From positions 1 to 64,000 of the forward strand of contig NZ_JBFAPK010000043.1 in the NCBI RefSeq assembly GCF_040676675.1: a stretch of 64,000 nucleotides of DNA, in the 5' to 3' direction. The stretch comes from JBFAPK01 sp040676675. Its GTDB lineage: Bacteria > Actinomycetota > Actinomycetes > Mycobacteriales > Micromonosporaceae. This document shows, one piece after another, positions 17,045 to 25,795 of the stretch. Under the pieces are notes generated by a model. That model was not told where the DNA came from. It was given only the letters and a program-made list of their open reading frames with translations, and ran no database searches. The position numbers and the translations under genes are program-made. The stretch's first letter is position 1, and every line of letters begins with the position of its first letter.

Positions 17045-18000
17045 GGCCGCTCCCCGGCGGTGTCGGCATCGCCGGCGCCGGCGCGCTCGACCAGCCAGGC
17101 CAGCAGCGCCTTCTGCGCGTGCAGCCGGTTCTCGGCCTGGTCGAAGACCGCGCTCTGCGCGCCGTCGAGCACCTCGTCGGTGATCTCCTCGCCCCGGTGC
17201 GCCGGCAGGCAGTGCAGCACGATCGCGTCCGGCGCGGCCAGCGCCAGCAGGTCCTTGTTCACCTGGTACGGCCAGAACGGGGTGAGCCGGTCCCGCCCGT
17301 CGTCCTCCTGCCCCATCGACGTCCAGGTGTCGGTGGTGAGCACGTCGGCCCGGTCGGCCGCCTCCCGCGGGTCCCGCAGCACCTGCACCGACCCGCCGGT
17401 CCAGGCGGCGATCTCGCTGGCCCGGTTCACCACCACCGGCGACGGGTCGTACCCGGAGGGGCCGGCGACGCGTACGTGCATGCCGGCGGTGGCGCCCGCG
17501 ATCAGGTACGAGTGCGCCATGTTGTTCGCCGCGTCCCCGACGTACGCCAGGGTCCGGCCGGCGGTGCCGCCGAGGCGCTCGGCGACGGTGAGCAGGTCGG
17601 CGAGGAGCTGGCAGGGGTGGAAGCCGTCGCTGAGCCCGTTGACCACCGGTACGGTCGCCCCGGCGGCGAGCTGGGCCAGCCGGTCGTCCCCGTGCGTCCG
17701 CAGCACGATCGCGGAGACGTAGCGGGAGAGCACCCGGGCGGCGTCGCTGAGCGACTCGCCGCGCCCGAAGTGGGTCGCCTGGGTGTCGATCACCATCGCC
17801 TGCCCGCCGAGTTCGGCGATGCCCGCGTCGAAGGAGACCCGGGTGCGCAGGCTCTGCTTGTCGAAGAGGACCGCGACCGAGCGGGGACCGGCCAGCGGGC
17901 GGAAGCCGAAGCGGTCGGCCTTCATCCGCGCCGCCAGGTCGAGCACCGCCGTCTGTTCGGCCGGCGTCAGGTCGTCGTCGCGCAGGAAGTGACGGGTCAT
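17041..18000 (-). CDS. argF: Ornithine carbamoyltransferase
   Basis: Makes citrulline from ornithine and carbamoyl phosphate. 319 residues. The carbamoyl-phosphate loop reads SLRTR (residues 50-54), a conservative variant of the usual STRTR; ornithine-site residues are in HPCQLLADLLT and the SMG loop (TDTWTSMGQE), and the catalytic HCLPAHRG is near residue 270. Overlaps argD upstream and argR downstream by 4 bp each. Confidence 0.96.
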   Translation of the reverse strand: MTRHFLRDDDLTPAEQTAVLDLAARMKADRFGFRPLAGPRSVAVLFDKQSLRTRVSFDAGIAELGGQAMVIDTQATHFGRGESLSDAARVLSRYVSAIVLRTHGDDRLAQLAAGATVPVVNGLSDGFHPCQLLADLLTVAERLGGTAGRTLAYVGDAANNMAHSYLIAGATAGMHVRVAGPSGYDPSPVVVNRASEIAAWTGGSVQVLRDPREAADRADVLTTDTWTSMGQEDDGRDRLTPFWPYQVNKDLLALAAPDAIVLHCLPAHRGEEITDEVLDGAQSAVFDQAENRLHAQKALLAWLVERAGAGDADTAGERP

Positions 18001-19268
18001 GAGAGGTTTTCCCGGTCGTCGGAGGTGGCGTAGGTGGTGGTCGGTCCGGTCGCGGAGGCGGTGCCCGGCCGGGCGGCGGGGACGGTGCCCGGCGCGGCGG
18101 CGGGGGCGACCGCGTCGAGGGCGACCGGCAGCGCGGCCAGGAACGCGTCGGCCTGCTCGGCGGTGAGGATCAGGGGTGGGGCGAGCCGCAGCACGTCGGG
18201 CTGCACCGCGTTGACCAGGAACCCGGCGTCGCGCAGCACGCCGGTCAGCGCGGCGCTCGCCGGTGCCGCCAGCACCACGCCGAGCAGCAGGCCGGCGCCG
18301 CGTACCTCGCGCACCATCGGGTGACCCAGCGCCTCCACGCCGCGCCGCAGCCGCTCGCCGACGCGCTTGACGTGGTCGAGCAGCCCCTCGCTGGCGATGG
18401 TGGAGATGACCGCGAGCGCGGCGGCGCAGCTGACCGGGTTGCCGCCGAAGGTGGTGCCGTGGCTGCCCGGGCCGAACAGCTCGGCCGCGTCCCCGAAGGC
18501 GAGGCAGGCGCCGATCGGCAGGCCGCCGCCGAGCCCCTTGGCCAGGGTGACCACGTCCGGCTCGACGCCCTCGGCCTGGTGGGCGAACCAGTGGCCGGTA
18601 CGCCCGACCCCGGTCTGCACCTCGTCGAGGACCAGCAGCGCGCCGTGCCGGGCGGTGATCCGGCGCGCGGCGGCCAGGTAGCCCGGCGGCGGTACGACCA
18701 CGCCGTTCTCGCCCTGCATCGGCTCCAGGATCACCATCGCGGTCGCGTCGGTGACGGCCGTCTCCAGCGCGGCCACGTCGCCGTACGGCACGTGCGTGAC
18801 GTCTCCGGGCAACGGCCGGAACGGGTCGGCCTTGGCCGGCTGCCCGGTGAGCGCGAGGGCGCCCATGGTGCGGCCGTGGAACCCGCCGGTGGTCGCCACC
18901 ACGTGGGTGCGCCCGGTGCGGCGGGAGAGCTTGAACGCGGCCTCGTTCGCCTCCGCGCCGGAGTTGGCGAAGAAGACCCGGCCGGGCCGGCCCGCGAGGG
19001 CCAGCAGCAGCTCGGCGAGGGCGACGGGCGGCTCGGCCACGTAGAGGTTCGAGACGTGCCCGAGGCGGGAGACCTGCTTCGTCACCGCGGCCACCACGGC
19101 CGGGTGGGCGTGGCCGAGCGCGTTGACCGCGATGCCGCCGACCAGGTCGACGTACTCGCGGCCGGCCTCGTCGACCAGCACCGCGCCGGAGCCGCTGACC
19201 AGCCCCAGCTGCGGCGTACCGTAGTTGTCCATCATCGACTGGGACCAGCGGTCGACCAGCGAGGTCAT
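17997..19268 (-). CDS. argD: Acetylornithine aminotransferase
   Basis: A PLP-dependent class III aminotransferase, 423 residues, converting N-acetylglutamate semialdehyde to N-acetylornithine. The PLP-lysine lies in TLAKGLGGGLPIGACLAFG (about residue 245), with LVLDEVQTGVGRTG (the PLP-binding Asp) about 30 residues before. The C-terminus ends with a roughly 35-residue alanine/proline/threonine-rich tail after AVALDAV that looks dispensable. 4-bp overlaps with argB and argF. Confidence 0.95.
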   Translation of the reverse strand: MTSLVDRWSQSMMDNYGTPQLGLVSGSGAVLVDEAGREYVDLVGGIAVNALGHAHPAVVAAVTKQVSRLGHVSNLYVAEPPVALAELLLALAGRPGRVFFANSGAEANEAAFKLSRRTGRTHVVATTGGFHGRTMGALALTGQPAKADPFRPLPGDVTHVPYGDVAALETAVTDATAMVILEPMQGENGVVVPPPGYLAAARRITARHGALLVLDEVQTGVGRTGHWFAHQAEGVEPDVVTLAKGLGGGLPIGACLAFGDAAELFGPGSHGTTFGGNPVSCAAALAVISTIASEGLLDHVKRVGERLRRGVEALGHPMVREVRGAGLLLGVVLAAPASAALTGVLRDAGFLVNAVQPDVLRLAPPLILTAEQADAFLAALPVALDAVAPAAAPGTVPAARPGTASATGPTTTYATSDDRENLS

Positions 19269-20170
19269 GCCTTCCCCCCGTCACCCGGAATGATCATCGT
19301 GCCGAAGCCCTCGGAGGTGAAGACCTCCAGCAGGGTGGAGTGCCCGATCCGGCCGTCGACCACGTGCGCCGCCGGTACGCCGTCGCGCACCGCTCGCAGG
19401 CACGCTTCCATCTTCGGCACCATCCCCGACTCCAGCCGGGGCAGCAGCTCGGCCAGCTCCTCGACGGTCAGCTCGGAGATCAGGCTGCCGGTGTCCGGCC
19501 AGTTGGCGTAGAGGCCGGGCACGTCGGTCAGGATCACGAGCTTGCGCGCGTCCAGCGCGACCGCCAGCGCGGCCGCCGCGGTGTCGGCGTTGAGGTTGTG
19601 CAGCACCCCGTCGGCGTCCGGCGCGACCGTGGAGATCACCGGAATCCGGCCGGCGGCGATGAGATCGGTCACCGCGGCCACGTTGACCGACTCGACGTCG
19701 CCGACCTGGCCGATGTCGACCGCCTCGCCGTCGACGTACGCGGTGCGCCGCACGGCCGTGAAGAGCCGCGCGTCCTCGCCGGAGAGGCCCACGGCGTACG
19801 GGCCGTGCTCGTTGATCAGGCCGACCAGTTCCCGTCCGACCTGCCCGACCAGGACCATCCGGACGACGTCCATCACCTCGGGCGTGGTCACCCGCAGGCC
19901 GCCCTTGAACTCGCTGGCGATGCCGAGCCGGCGCAGCATCGCCGAGATCTGCGGGCCGCCCCCGTGCACCACGACCGGCCGGATCCCGACCAGCCGCAGG
20001 AACACCATGTCGGCCGCGAAGGCCCGTTGCAGCTCAGGGTCGACCATCGCGTTGCCGCCGTACTTGACGACGACGGTGGCGCCGGAGAACCGGGCCAGCC
20101 ACGGCAGCGCCTCGATCAGCGTGCTGGCCTTGCGCTGCGCCTCGGTCAGGTCGTGGGTCGGCGCGGTCAC
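19265..20170 (-). CDS. argB: Acetylglutamate kinase
   Basis: Phosphorylates N-acetylglutamate and is the usual feedback point of the pathway. 301 residues of the amino acid kinase fold: VVVKYGGNAM (about residue 34) binds phosphate, VVHGGGPQIS (about 68) binds the substrate, and LNADTAAAALAVALDARKLVILTDVPGLY (in pieces, about 195-225) is the ATP side. The N-terminal helix before residue 25 is present, as in arginine-inhibited hexameric enzymes. Overlaps argJ and argD by 4 bp. Confidence 0.96.
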   Translation of the reverse strand: MTAPTHDLTEAQRKASTLIEALPWLARFSGATVVVKYGGNAMVDPELQRAFAADMVFLRLVGIRPVVVHGGGPQISAMLRRLGIASEFKGGLRVTTPEVMDVVRMVLVGQVGRELVGLINEHGPYAVGLSGEDARLFTAVRRTAYVDGEAVDIGQVGDVESVNVAAVTDLIAAGRIPVISTVAPDADGVLHNLNADTAAAALAVALDARKLVILTDVPGLYANWPDTGSLISELTVEELAELLPRLESGMVPKMEACLRAVRDGVPAAHVVDGRIGHSTLLEVFTSEGFGTMIIPGDGGKA

Positions 20171-21339
20171 GTCGAGTACGCCGAGTTCTCGTGCACGTAC
20201 GCGTGCGACAGGTCGTTGGTCCAGATCGTCGCCGTGGCCTCGCCCGCGTGCAGGTCGATCCGTACGGTGACGTCCGCGCCGGTCAGGTCGACCTTGCTCC
20301 GGTCCTCGGCGGCGGCGCCGGCGCGGCAGACCCAGACCCCGTTGACCGCGACGTCCAGCCGGTCCGGCTCGAACGCGGCGCCGGTGGTGCCGACGGCGGC
20401 GAGGATGCGGCCCCAGTTCGGGTCGTTGCCGAACAGCGCGGTCTTTACCAGGTTGTTGCGGGCCACCGCGCGCCCCACCTCGACGGCCTCGTCCTCGGTG
20501 GCGGCGCCGACCACGTCGACGGCGATCCGCTTGGTGGCGCCCTCCGCGTCGGCGACGAGCTGCTGCGCCAGGTCGTGGCAGGCGGCGGTGACCGCCGCGG
20601 TCAGCTCGGCCTGGCTCGGCTCGATCCCGGAGGCGCCGCTGGCCAGCAGCAGGACGGTGTCGTTGGTGGACATGCAGCCGTCGGAGTCGACCCGGTCGAA
20701 GGTGACCCGGCAGGCCGCCCGCAGCGCCTCGTCGAGCGCGGCCGGTCCGGCGACCGCGTCCGTGGTGACGACGCAGAGCATGGTGGCCAACGCCGGGGCG
20801 AGCATGCCCGCGCCCTTGGCCATCCCGCCGACGGTCCAGCCGGTGCCGGCCACGACGGTGGTCTTCGGCCGGGTGTCCGTGGTCATGATCGCCTCTGCGG
20901 CGGCCGGGCCGCCCTCGCGGGACAGCCCCCGTACCGCCGAGCGGACGCCGGGGAGCAGCTTCTCCATCGGCAGCCGCTCGCCGATCAGGCCGGTCGAGCA
21001 GACCGCGACCTCACCGGCGCCGACCATCAGCCGGGCGGCGGAGCCGGTCAGCGCGGCGGCGGTCTGTTCGGCGGTGGCGTGGGTGTCCTGGAAGCCGAGC
21101 GGGCCGGTGCAGGCGTTGGCGCCGCCGGAGTTGAGCACCACGGCGCGGACCACGCCGCCCCGCAGCACCTGCTGACTCCAGAGCACGGGCGCGGCCTTGA
21201 CGCGGTTGGCGGTGAAGACGCCCGCCGCCGTGGCGTCGGGCCCGTCGTTCACCACCAGCGCCACGTCGGTGGCGCCGCCGGCCTTGAGCCCGGCGGCCAC
21301 CCCGGCCGCGCGGAAGCCCCTCGGCGCGGTAACGCTCAT
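20167..21339 (-). CDS. argJ: Bifunctional ornithine acetyltransferase / N-acetylglutamate synthase
   Basis: Transfers the acetyl group from acetylornithine to glutamate, closing the acetyl cycle. 390 residues. The self-cleavage site ATML is at residues 185-188 in KGAGMLAPALATMLCVVTTDA read in two parts, with the new N-terminal Thr186 as nucleophile. SGGANACTG (about residue 71) is also characteristic. Cleavage yields alpha and beta chains. It overlaps argB by 4 bp and lies 37 bp after argC. Confidence 0.96.
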   Translation of the reverse strand: MSVTAPRGFRAAGVAAGLKAGGATDVALVVNDGPDATAAGVFTANRVKAAPVLWSQQVLRGGVVRAVVLNSGGANACTGPLGFQDTHATAEQTAAALTGSAARLMVGAGEVAVCSTGLIGERLPMEKLLPGVRSAVRGLSREGGPAAAEAIMTTDTRPKTTVVAGTGWTVGGMAKGAGMLAPALATMLCVVTTDAVAGPAALDEALRAACRVTFDRVDSDGCMSTNDTVLLLASGASGIEPSQAELTAAVTAACHDLAQQLVADAEGATKRIAVDVVGAATEDEAVEVGRAVARNNLVKTALFGNDPNWGRILAAVGTTGAAFEPDRLDVAVNGVWVCRAGAAAEDRSKVDLTGADVTVRIDLHAGEATATIWTNDLSHAYVHENSAYST

Positions 21340-21376
21340 GATCGAATGTCTCCGTCTCCGACTCGGGTGCGGCTGC

Positions 21377-22384
21377 TCACGGGGCCACGCCGTAGACCGG
21401 CAGGCCGGTGGTCTCGGGTAGGCCGAGCATCAGGTTGGCGCACTGCACGGCCTGCCCGGCGGCGCCCTTGCCGAGGTTGTCGATCGCGCTGACCACGATG
21501 ACCCGGCCCGAGTCGACGTCGACGGTCGCCTGGAGGTGGCAGGAGTTCGAGCCGGCGGTCGCCGCCGTGTGCGGCCACCGCCCCTCCGGCAGCAGGTGCA
21601 CGAACGGCGCGTCGGCGTACGCGGCGGCGAGCACGGCGCGCGGGTCGGCCGTACCGCCCGGGGCCGGTCGCGCGGTCACCGTGGCCAGGATGCCCCGCGG
21701 CATCGGGGCGAGCACGGGCGTGAAGGAGAGGCCGGTCGCGCCGCTGGCCTGCTTGATCTCCGGTACGTGCTGGTGGGCGCCGACCTTGTAGGGCGACAGG
21801 TCCCCCATCACCTCGCTGCCGAGCAGGTGCGGCTTGGCCGCGCGACCCGCGCCCGAGGTGCCGGAGGCGGCGACCACGACCACGTCCTCGGGCAGGACCG
21901 CACCGGCCGCGATCAGGGGGGCCAGCGCCAGCGTGGTCGCCACGGCGTAGCAGCCGGTGGCGGCGACCCGGTCCGCCGCCGCGATCGCCGCGCGCTGCCC
22001 GGGCAGCTCGGGCAGCCCGTAGGTCCAGGCCCCGGCGTGCGGGCCGTCGTAGTACCGCCCCCAGGCGGCGGCGTCGACCAGCCGGTGGTCGGCACCGAGG
22101 TCGACCACCTTGACCGTCTCGGGCAGCTGGGCGGCCAGGGCCGCGGACTCGCCGTGCGGCAGGGCCAGGAAGACCAGGTCCGCCTCGGCCAGGGCCGCCG
22201 GCTCGGTCCGGCCGAGCACCAGGTCGAGGCCGGTGAGGTGCGGGTGTACGGCGGCCACGGGCGCGCCGGCCTGGCTGTGCGCGGTGGCGGCGACGAGGTC
22301 GAACTCGGGGTGCCCGGCGAGCAGGCGCAGGAGCTCTCCGCCCGCGTACCCGCTGGCCCCGGCGACCGCTACCCGAATTCCCAT
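21377..22384 (-). CDS. argC: N-acetyl-gamma-glutamyl-phosphate reductase
   Basis: An NADPH-dependent reductase, 335 residues. The Rossmann motif AGASGYAGGELLRLL is at residues 9-23, and the catalytic cysteine in VAATGCYAVATTLALAPLI near residue 140 (GCY motif). It is the first gene of the operon. Its ribosome site (GGAGG, 5 bases from ATG) is partly inside a perfect dyad, so initiation could be controlled either by ArgR binding or by RNA folding. Confidence 0.96.
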   Translation of the reverse strand: MGIRVAVAGASGYAGGELLRLLAGHPEFDLVAATAHSQAGAPVAAVHPHLTGLDLVLGRTEPAALAEADLVFLALPHGESAALAAQLPETVKVVDLGADHRLVDAAAWGRYYDGPHAGAWTYGLPELPGQRAAIAAADRVAATGCYAVATTLALAPLIAAGAVLPEDVVVVAASGTSGAGRAAKPHLLGSEVMGDLSPYKVGAHQHVPEIKQASGATGLSFTPVLAPMPRGILATVTARPAPGGTADPRAVLAAAYADAPFVHLLPEGRWPHTAATAGSNSCHLQATVDVDSGRVIVVSAIDNLGKGAAGQAVQCANLMLGLPETTGLPVYGVAP

Positions 22385-22390
22385 TCCTAC

Positions 22391-22410
22391 CTCCGCATGA
22401 CTATGCGGAG
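22391..22410 (-). promoter_or_regulatory. Perfect dyad at the argC start: candidate ArgR operator
   Basis: CTCCGCATGACTATGCGGAG is an exact 8-4-8 inverted repeat. The GCAT...ATGC half sites with a 4-base centre resemble actinobacterial ARG boxes (for example the TTGCAT/ATGCAA boxes I recall from mycobacteria). It sits where transcription from the adjacent promoter would begin and shares GGAG with the argC ribosome site. Confidence 0.7.
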
Positions 22411-22411
22411 A

Positions 22412-22440
22412 AGATTATCAGCGCCCTCCTTTCTTCGCAA
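22412..22440 (-). promoter_or_regulatory. Promoter of the arginine operon
   Basis: On the minus strand TTGCGA (22435-22440) and TAATCT (22412-22417) are separated by exactly 17 bases. The predicted start falls on the dyad at 22391-22410, leaving a leader of about 25 bases before argC. Confidence 0.7.
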
Positions 22441-22500
22441 TCACATACCACCGTCAGCATGATCATTCATTTCTCGGCCGCCAACGGTGCGACCCGGGCC

Positions 22501-23949
22501 TCAGCCCAGGCGGCGGCAGGGGATCCGTACCGACCAGGGGTAGGGCGCCAGCATGCGTACCCGCGCCGAGCCGGCACCGGGGTGCGCGGCGCAGTACGCG
22601 CGGGCCTCGGCGACCTTGACGTCCCAGGGCGCGCTGCGGGTGCGCAGCGTCGGCAGCCGGTAGTTCGCCGCGGCGGCGACCAGCAGGACCAGCGTGAACG
22701 CCAGCAGGGGCAGCGCCGCGCGGGCGCGCGGCCGGTCCGGCCGGGGCAGCAGCAGCGCGACCAACGCGGTCACCAGCAGCAGCGAGCACGGAAAGACGTA
22801 CCGCAGCACCAACTCCCCCTGGACCATCACCTCCAGGGCGAGGATCCCGAGCGCGTGCGCGCCGGCCACCCCGGCCAGCGACCAGGCCGGCCGGGTCCGG
22901 CCCCGCGCGGCGACCAGCACCGCCGCCCCGACCAGCAGCCAGGCCCCGGCGACGGCGGCGAGGTAGCCGGCGCCCGAGCCGGAGCCGGTGTGGGTCAGGC
23001 CGTTCCCGGTGGTGCCGGCGCCCGGCACCCCCTCCGGGCCGAACAGCCCGAACGGCACCGCCCAGGTCACGAACGACCGGAGCGCCCAGAGCGGGTCGAT
23101 CCGGGGATGCGAGATGTCGCCCCGGGTCGACACCCCGGCGAGCAGCCCGTACGCCTGTAGCGCCGCCCCGGCCAGGAAGGCGGCGAGCAGGGCGGCGCTG
23201 AGCCGGTCCCGCCGCAGCCCGAGGCGGAGCAGCGCGAGCGGGATGAAGACCACCGCCAGGAAGGTACTGACGGCGCAGAGCCCGACGACCCCCACCTGTA
23301 CCGCCCGGACGAGCCGGCGTCGGGGGGCCCAGAGCGCACACCAGAAGAGCGCGAAGAGCATCGGGAACTGCAACGGCGCCACGCTGTTGAGCACGTTGGT
23401 GAAGTTGTTCTCCCCCACCGGCGCGGCCACGACGCCGCCCGCGACCACGGCCCGGGCGAGCGGGTGCGGCAGCGTCGCCGCGGCGGCGTGGTAGACCAGC
23501 AGGCCCAGGGCGGCGGCGCAGAGCGCGGCCGAGGTGGTGAGCGCCGCCGGCGCCCAGGCGACCGGCACGAGCGCGGCGGCCTCGCTGAGCAGCCGCGGTA
23601 CGACCAGGAAGTACCCGTTCACCGGCAGGAGGATGGTCGAGGTGGCGGGCCGGTTCAGCGCCCCGGTCAGGAAGTCCGTCGCGTCCTCGGCCCAGACCGT
23701 GTTGAACGGTCCCGGACCGCCGACCCGGCCCAGGCTGACCGCCGTCGCGGCGAGCACCGCCGCCAACGCCAGCGGCACCGCCCGGCGCCGGCCGGCGCGG
23801 CCCCGGTCACCCGTCTCCCCCGGCGGCACCGGGTCGAAGAGCGCGGCGAGCCGGTCCCCCACCCCGGCCGGTCTCTCCCGCCCGGCGGGGTCGCCCGCCG
23901 CCCGTACCGGGGTGTCCCGCACCCCCACCGGGCGGCGCGGGTCCGTCAC
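22501..23949 (-). CDS. Polytopic membrane protein, GT-C glycosyltransferase-like
   Basis: A 482-residue protein with about 11-12 membrane segments after a 65-residue basic cytoplasmic start. The first long loop has VWAEDATDFLTGAL, an acidic motif in the position where GT-C lipid-sugar transferases keep their catalytic Asp. The C-terminal 55 residues are soluble, with two cysteines (AYCAAHPG and RIPCRRLG) that could form a disulfide outside the cell. The GTG start overlaps the stop of the epimerase gene by 4 bp (GTGA), so it is the last gene of the sugar operon. Enzyme activity is inferred only from topology and context. Confidence 0.78.
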   Translation of the reverse strand: MTDPRRPVGVRDTPVRAAGDPAGRERPAGVGDRLAALFDPVPPGETGDRGRAGRRRAVPLALAAVLAATAVSLGRVGGPGPFNTVWAEDATDFLTGALNRPATSTILLPVNGYFLVVPRLLSEAAALVPVAWAPAALTTSAALCAAALGLLVYHAAAATLPHPLARAVVAGGVVAAPVGENNFTNVLNSVAPLQFPMLFALFWCALWAPRRRLVRAVQVGVVGLCAVSTFLAVVFIPLALLRLGLRRDRLSAALLAAFLAGAALQAYGLLAGVSTRGDISHPRIDPLWALRSFVTWAVPFGLFGPEGVPGAGTTGNGLTHTGSGSGAGYLAAVAGAWLLVGAAVLVAARGRTRPAWSLAGVAGAHALGILALEVMVQGELVLRYVFPCSLLLVTALVALLLPRPDRPRARAALPLLAFTLVLLVAAAANYRLPTLRTRSAPWDVKVAEARAYCAAHPGAGSARVRMLAPYPWSVRIPCRRLG

Positions 23950-24968
23950 AACCGCCCGTCCCGCACCGCCCGGACCACCCACGGGATCACCTCGTCGAGC
24001 ATGGCGTCGAGGCTGGTCGTCGCCGTGAAGCCGAGCACCGACCGGGCCTTGCCCACGTCGGGCACGCGCCGGCGCACGTCGTGCGCGAACGGCTCGTCGC
24101 AGACGTGGCGGAACGGCACGTCCGGCCCCTTGACCTTGCGCCAGATCAGCCGGGCCAGCTCCAGCACCGTGGTCGACTCGGCGGTGGAGAGGTTGAAGTC
24201 CTCGTTGCGCGCGGCCTCGTGCTCCACCGCCAGCACGATCCCCCGGGCCAGGTCGCCGCCGTACGTGTAGTGGCGGACCTGCCCGCCGTCGCCCAGGATG
24301 TGCAGCGGGTCCTGCCCCTTGACGATCTTCTGCACCAGGTCCGGTACGACGTGCGACATCGCCAGCTTGACGTTGCCGGAGAGCACCTCGACCTCGCCCA
24401 GCGCCCGCCCCTCCCCCACGCCGACGCAGTTGAACGGCCGCACGATCGTGTACGGCAGGCCGTACTGCTCCCAGGCGGCGCGGGCGTAGTACTCGACGGC
24501 GAGCTTCTGGAAGCCGTACGACGAGCGCGGCGGCGGGACGGTCCGCTCGTCGCCCTCCCGGCTCGGCCACCGGTCGGTCGACTCGAAGACCATCGAGGAG
24601 GAGAGGTACGTGACCTTGCGCAGCCGGCGCTCCCGCTGCGCCCGGATGGCCGCGTCGCAGGTGGCGGCCATGATCCGCTCGTTGGTGGCGAGCAGGTCGT
24701 AGGCGTAGGTGTGGAAGTAGGAGATCCCGCCGATCATCGCGGCGCCGGCGATCAGGTGGTCGCAGTCGGCCAGCAGCTCGGTCAGCAGGTCGACGTCGCG
24801 GGCGTCGCCGACGACGAACCGGTAGCCCGGGTGGTCGTCGTAGGCGTGCGCGACCGGGCCGTACTTGGAGTGGTTGTCCAACCCCACCACCTCGTGGCCG
24901 CGGCCGAGCAACTCCGCCACGACGTACCCGCCGATGAAGCCGGCCGAGCCGGTCACCAGTACCTTCAC
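23946..24968 (-). CDS. NAD-dependent sugar-nucleotide epimerase/dehydratase
   Basis: A 340-residue extended short-chain dehydrogenase. NAD binding uses VTGSAGFIGGYV (residues 5-16); the catalytic serine is in TYLSSSMVFES (about 121-131) and the YxxxK pair in SYGFQKLAVEYYA (about 150). It resembles UDP-glucose 4-epimerase and GDP-mannose 3,5-epimerase relatives; the exact substrate is unknown. It overlaps the glycosyltransferase gene upstream by 4 bp and works on the same sugar pathway. Confidence 0.9.
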   Translation of the reverse strand: MKVLVTGSAGFIGGYVVAELLGRGHEVVGLDNHSKYGPVAHAYDDHPGYRFVVGDARDVDLLTELLADCDHLIAGAAMIGGISYFHTYAYDLLATNERIMAATCDAAIRAQRERRLRKVTYLSSSMVFESTDRWPSREGDERTVPPPRSSYGFQKLAVEYYARAAWEQYGLPYTIVRPFNCVGVGEGRALGEVEVLSGNVKLAMSHVVPDLVQKIVKGQDPLHILGDGGQVRHYTYGGDLARGIVLAVEHEAARNEDFNLSTAESTTVLELARLIWRKVKGPDVPFRHVCDEPFAHDVRRRVPDVGKARSVLGFTATTSLDAMLDEVIPWVVRAVRDGRL

Positions 24969-25795
24969 GCGTTCTCCTTCATCCGGTGGTCTGTCTCGGC
25001 GCCGCCATGGACGGGCGACCGCCGGGGCGTGGGCAGCCGCGCCGGGTCCACCGCCGCCGCCAGCGCGCGCCGACGGGCGCGCAGCCGGTCCAGGGTGAGC
25101 CGGCGGCCGTAGGCGAAGGCGTACCAGTAGAGGTAGCCGGGGAGGAACCGGCCGAGGTCGAAGCGGGACTCGCCCAGCTCGCGGTCGAGCCAGATCGTCG
25201 GCAGCTCGGCCACCGGCAGCCGCAGCCGGGTCGCCTTGGCCGTCAGTTCCAGCCCGATCTCGAACCCGGTCCGCGACTCGATGCCGACGTCGCGTACGAA
25301 CCGCGTGTCGTACGCCTTGAAGCTGTTCGTGGCGTCGCGGGTGCCGACCCGGGCGAACGCGTAGAGGGTGCGCCCGGCCCAGCGGGAGAGGGTCCGCTTC
25401 AGCCGGGGACCGCCCACCTGCTGCCCGCCCGGCATGTACCGCGACGCGGCGGCCACCACCACGCCCCGGTCGACCAGGCGGGCCAGCTCGTCGATCTGCC
25501 GCGGGTCGTCGCAGCCGTCGGCCATGGTCACCACCACCACGGGGGCCTCGGCCGCGTAGATGCCGTAGCGGATCGCGTTCGCCGGTCCCGGGCCGAAGGT
25601 GTTCAGCACGGTACGCACCCGCGGGTCGGACTCGGCGACCCGCCGCGCGTACGGCACCGTGGTGTCCTCCGGCATGTCGTGCACCAGCAGCACCTCGGCC
25701 GGGAGCAGCACCTCGCGCAGGATGCGCTCCAGGCAGCGCACGATCGCCGCGCCCTCGTTGTAGACCGGGACGATCACCGAGACTCGGGGCGTCAC
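24965..25795 (-). CDS. Glycosyltransferase family 2, dolichol-phosphate-mannose-synthase-like
   Basis: A 276-residue GT-A enzyme: VSVIVPVYNEGAAIVRCLERIL at the N-terminus (in pieces) and a DxD-like MADGCDDP near residue 95 for metal and nucleotide sugar. RYMPGGQQVGG and the DATNSFKAY stretch match polyprenyl-phosphate sugar transferases, so the product may be a lipid-linked sugar used by the polytopic protein two genes on. The start is the GTG at 25795, which overlaps the dehydrogenase stop by 4 bp; the long frame further upstream is out of frame with known homology. Confidence 0.9.
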   Translation of the reverse strand: MTPRVSVIVPVYNEGAAIVRCLERILREVLLPAEVLLVHDMPEDTTVPYARRVAESDPRVRTVLNTFGPGPANAIRYGIYAAEAPVVVVTMADGCDDPRQIDELARLVDRGVVVAAASRYMPGGQQVGGPRLKRTLSRWAGRTLYAFARVGTRDATNSFKAYDTRFVRDVGIESRTGFEIGLELTAKATRLRLPVAELPTIWLDRELGESRFDLGRFLPGYLYWYAFAYGRRLTLDRLRARRRALAAAVDPARLPTPRRSPVHGGAETDHRMKENA

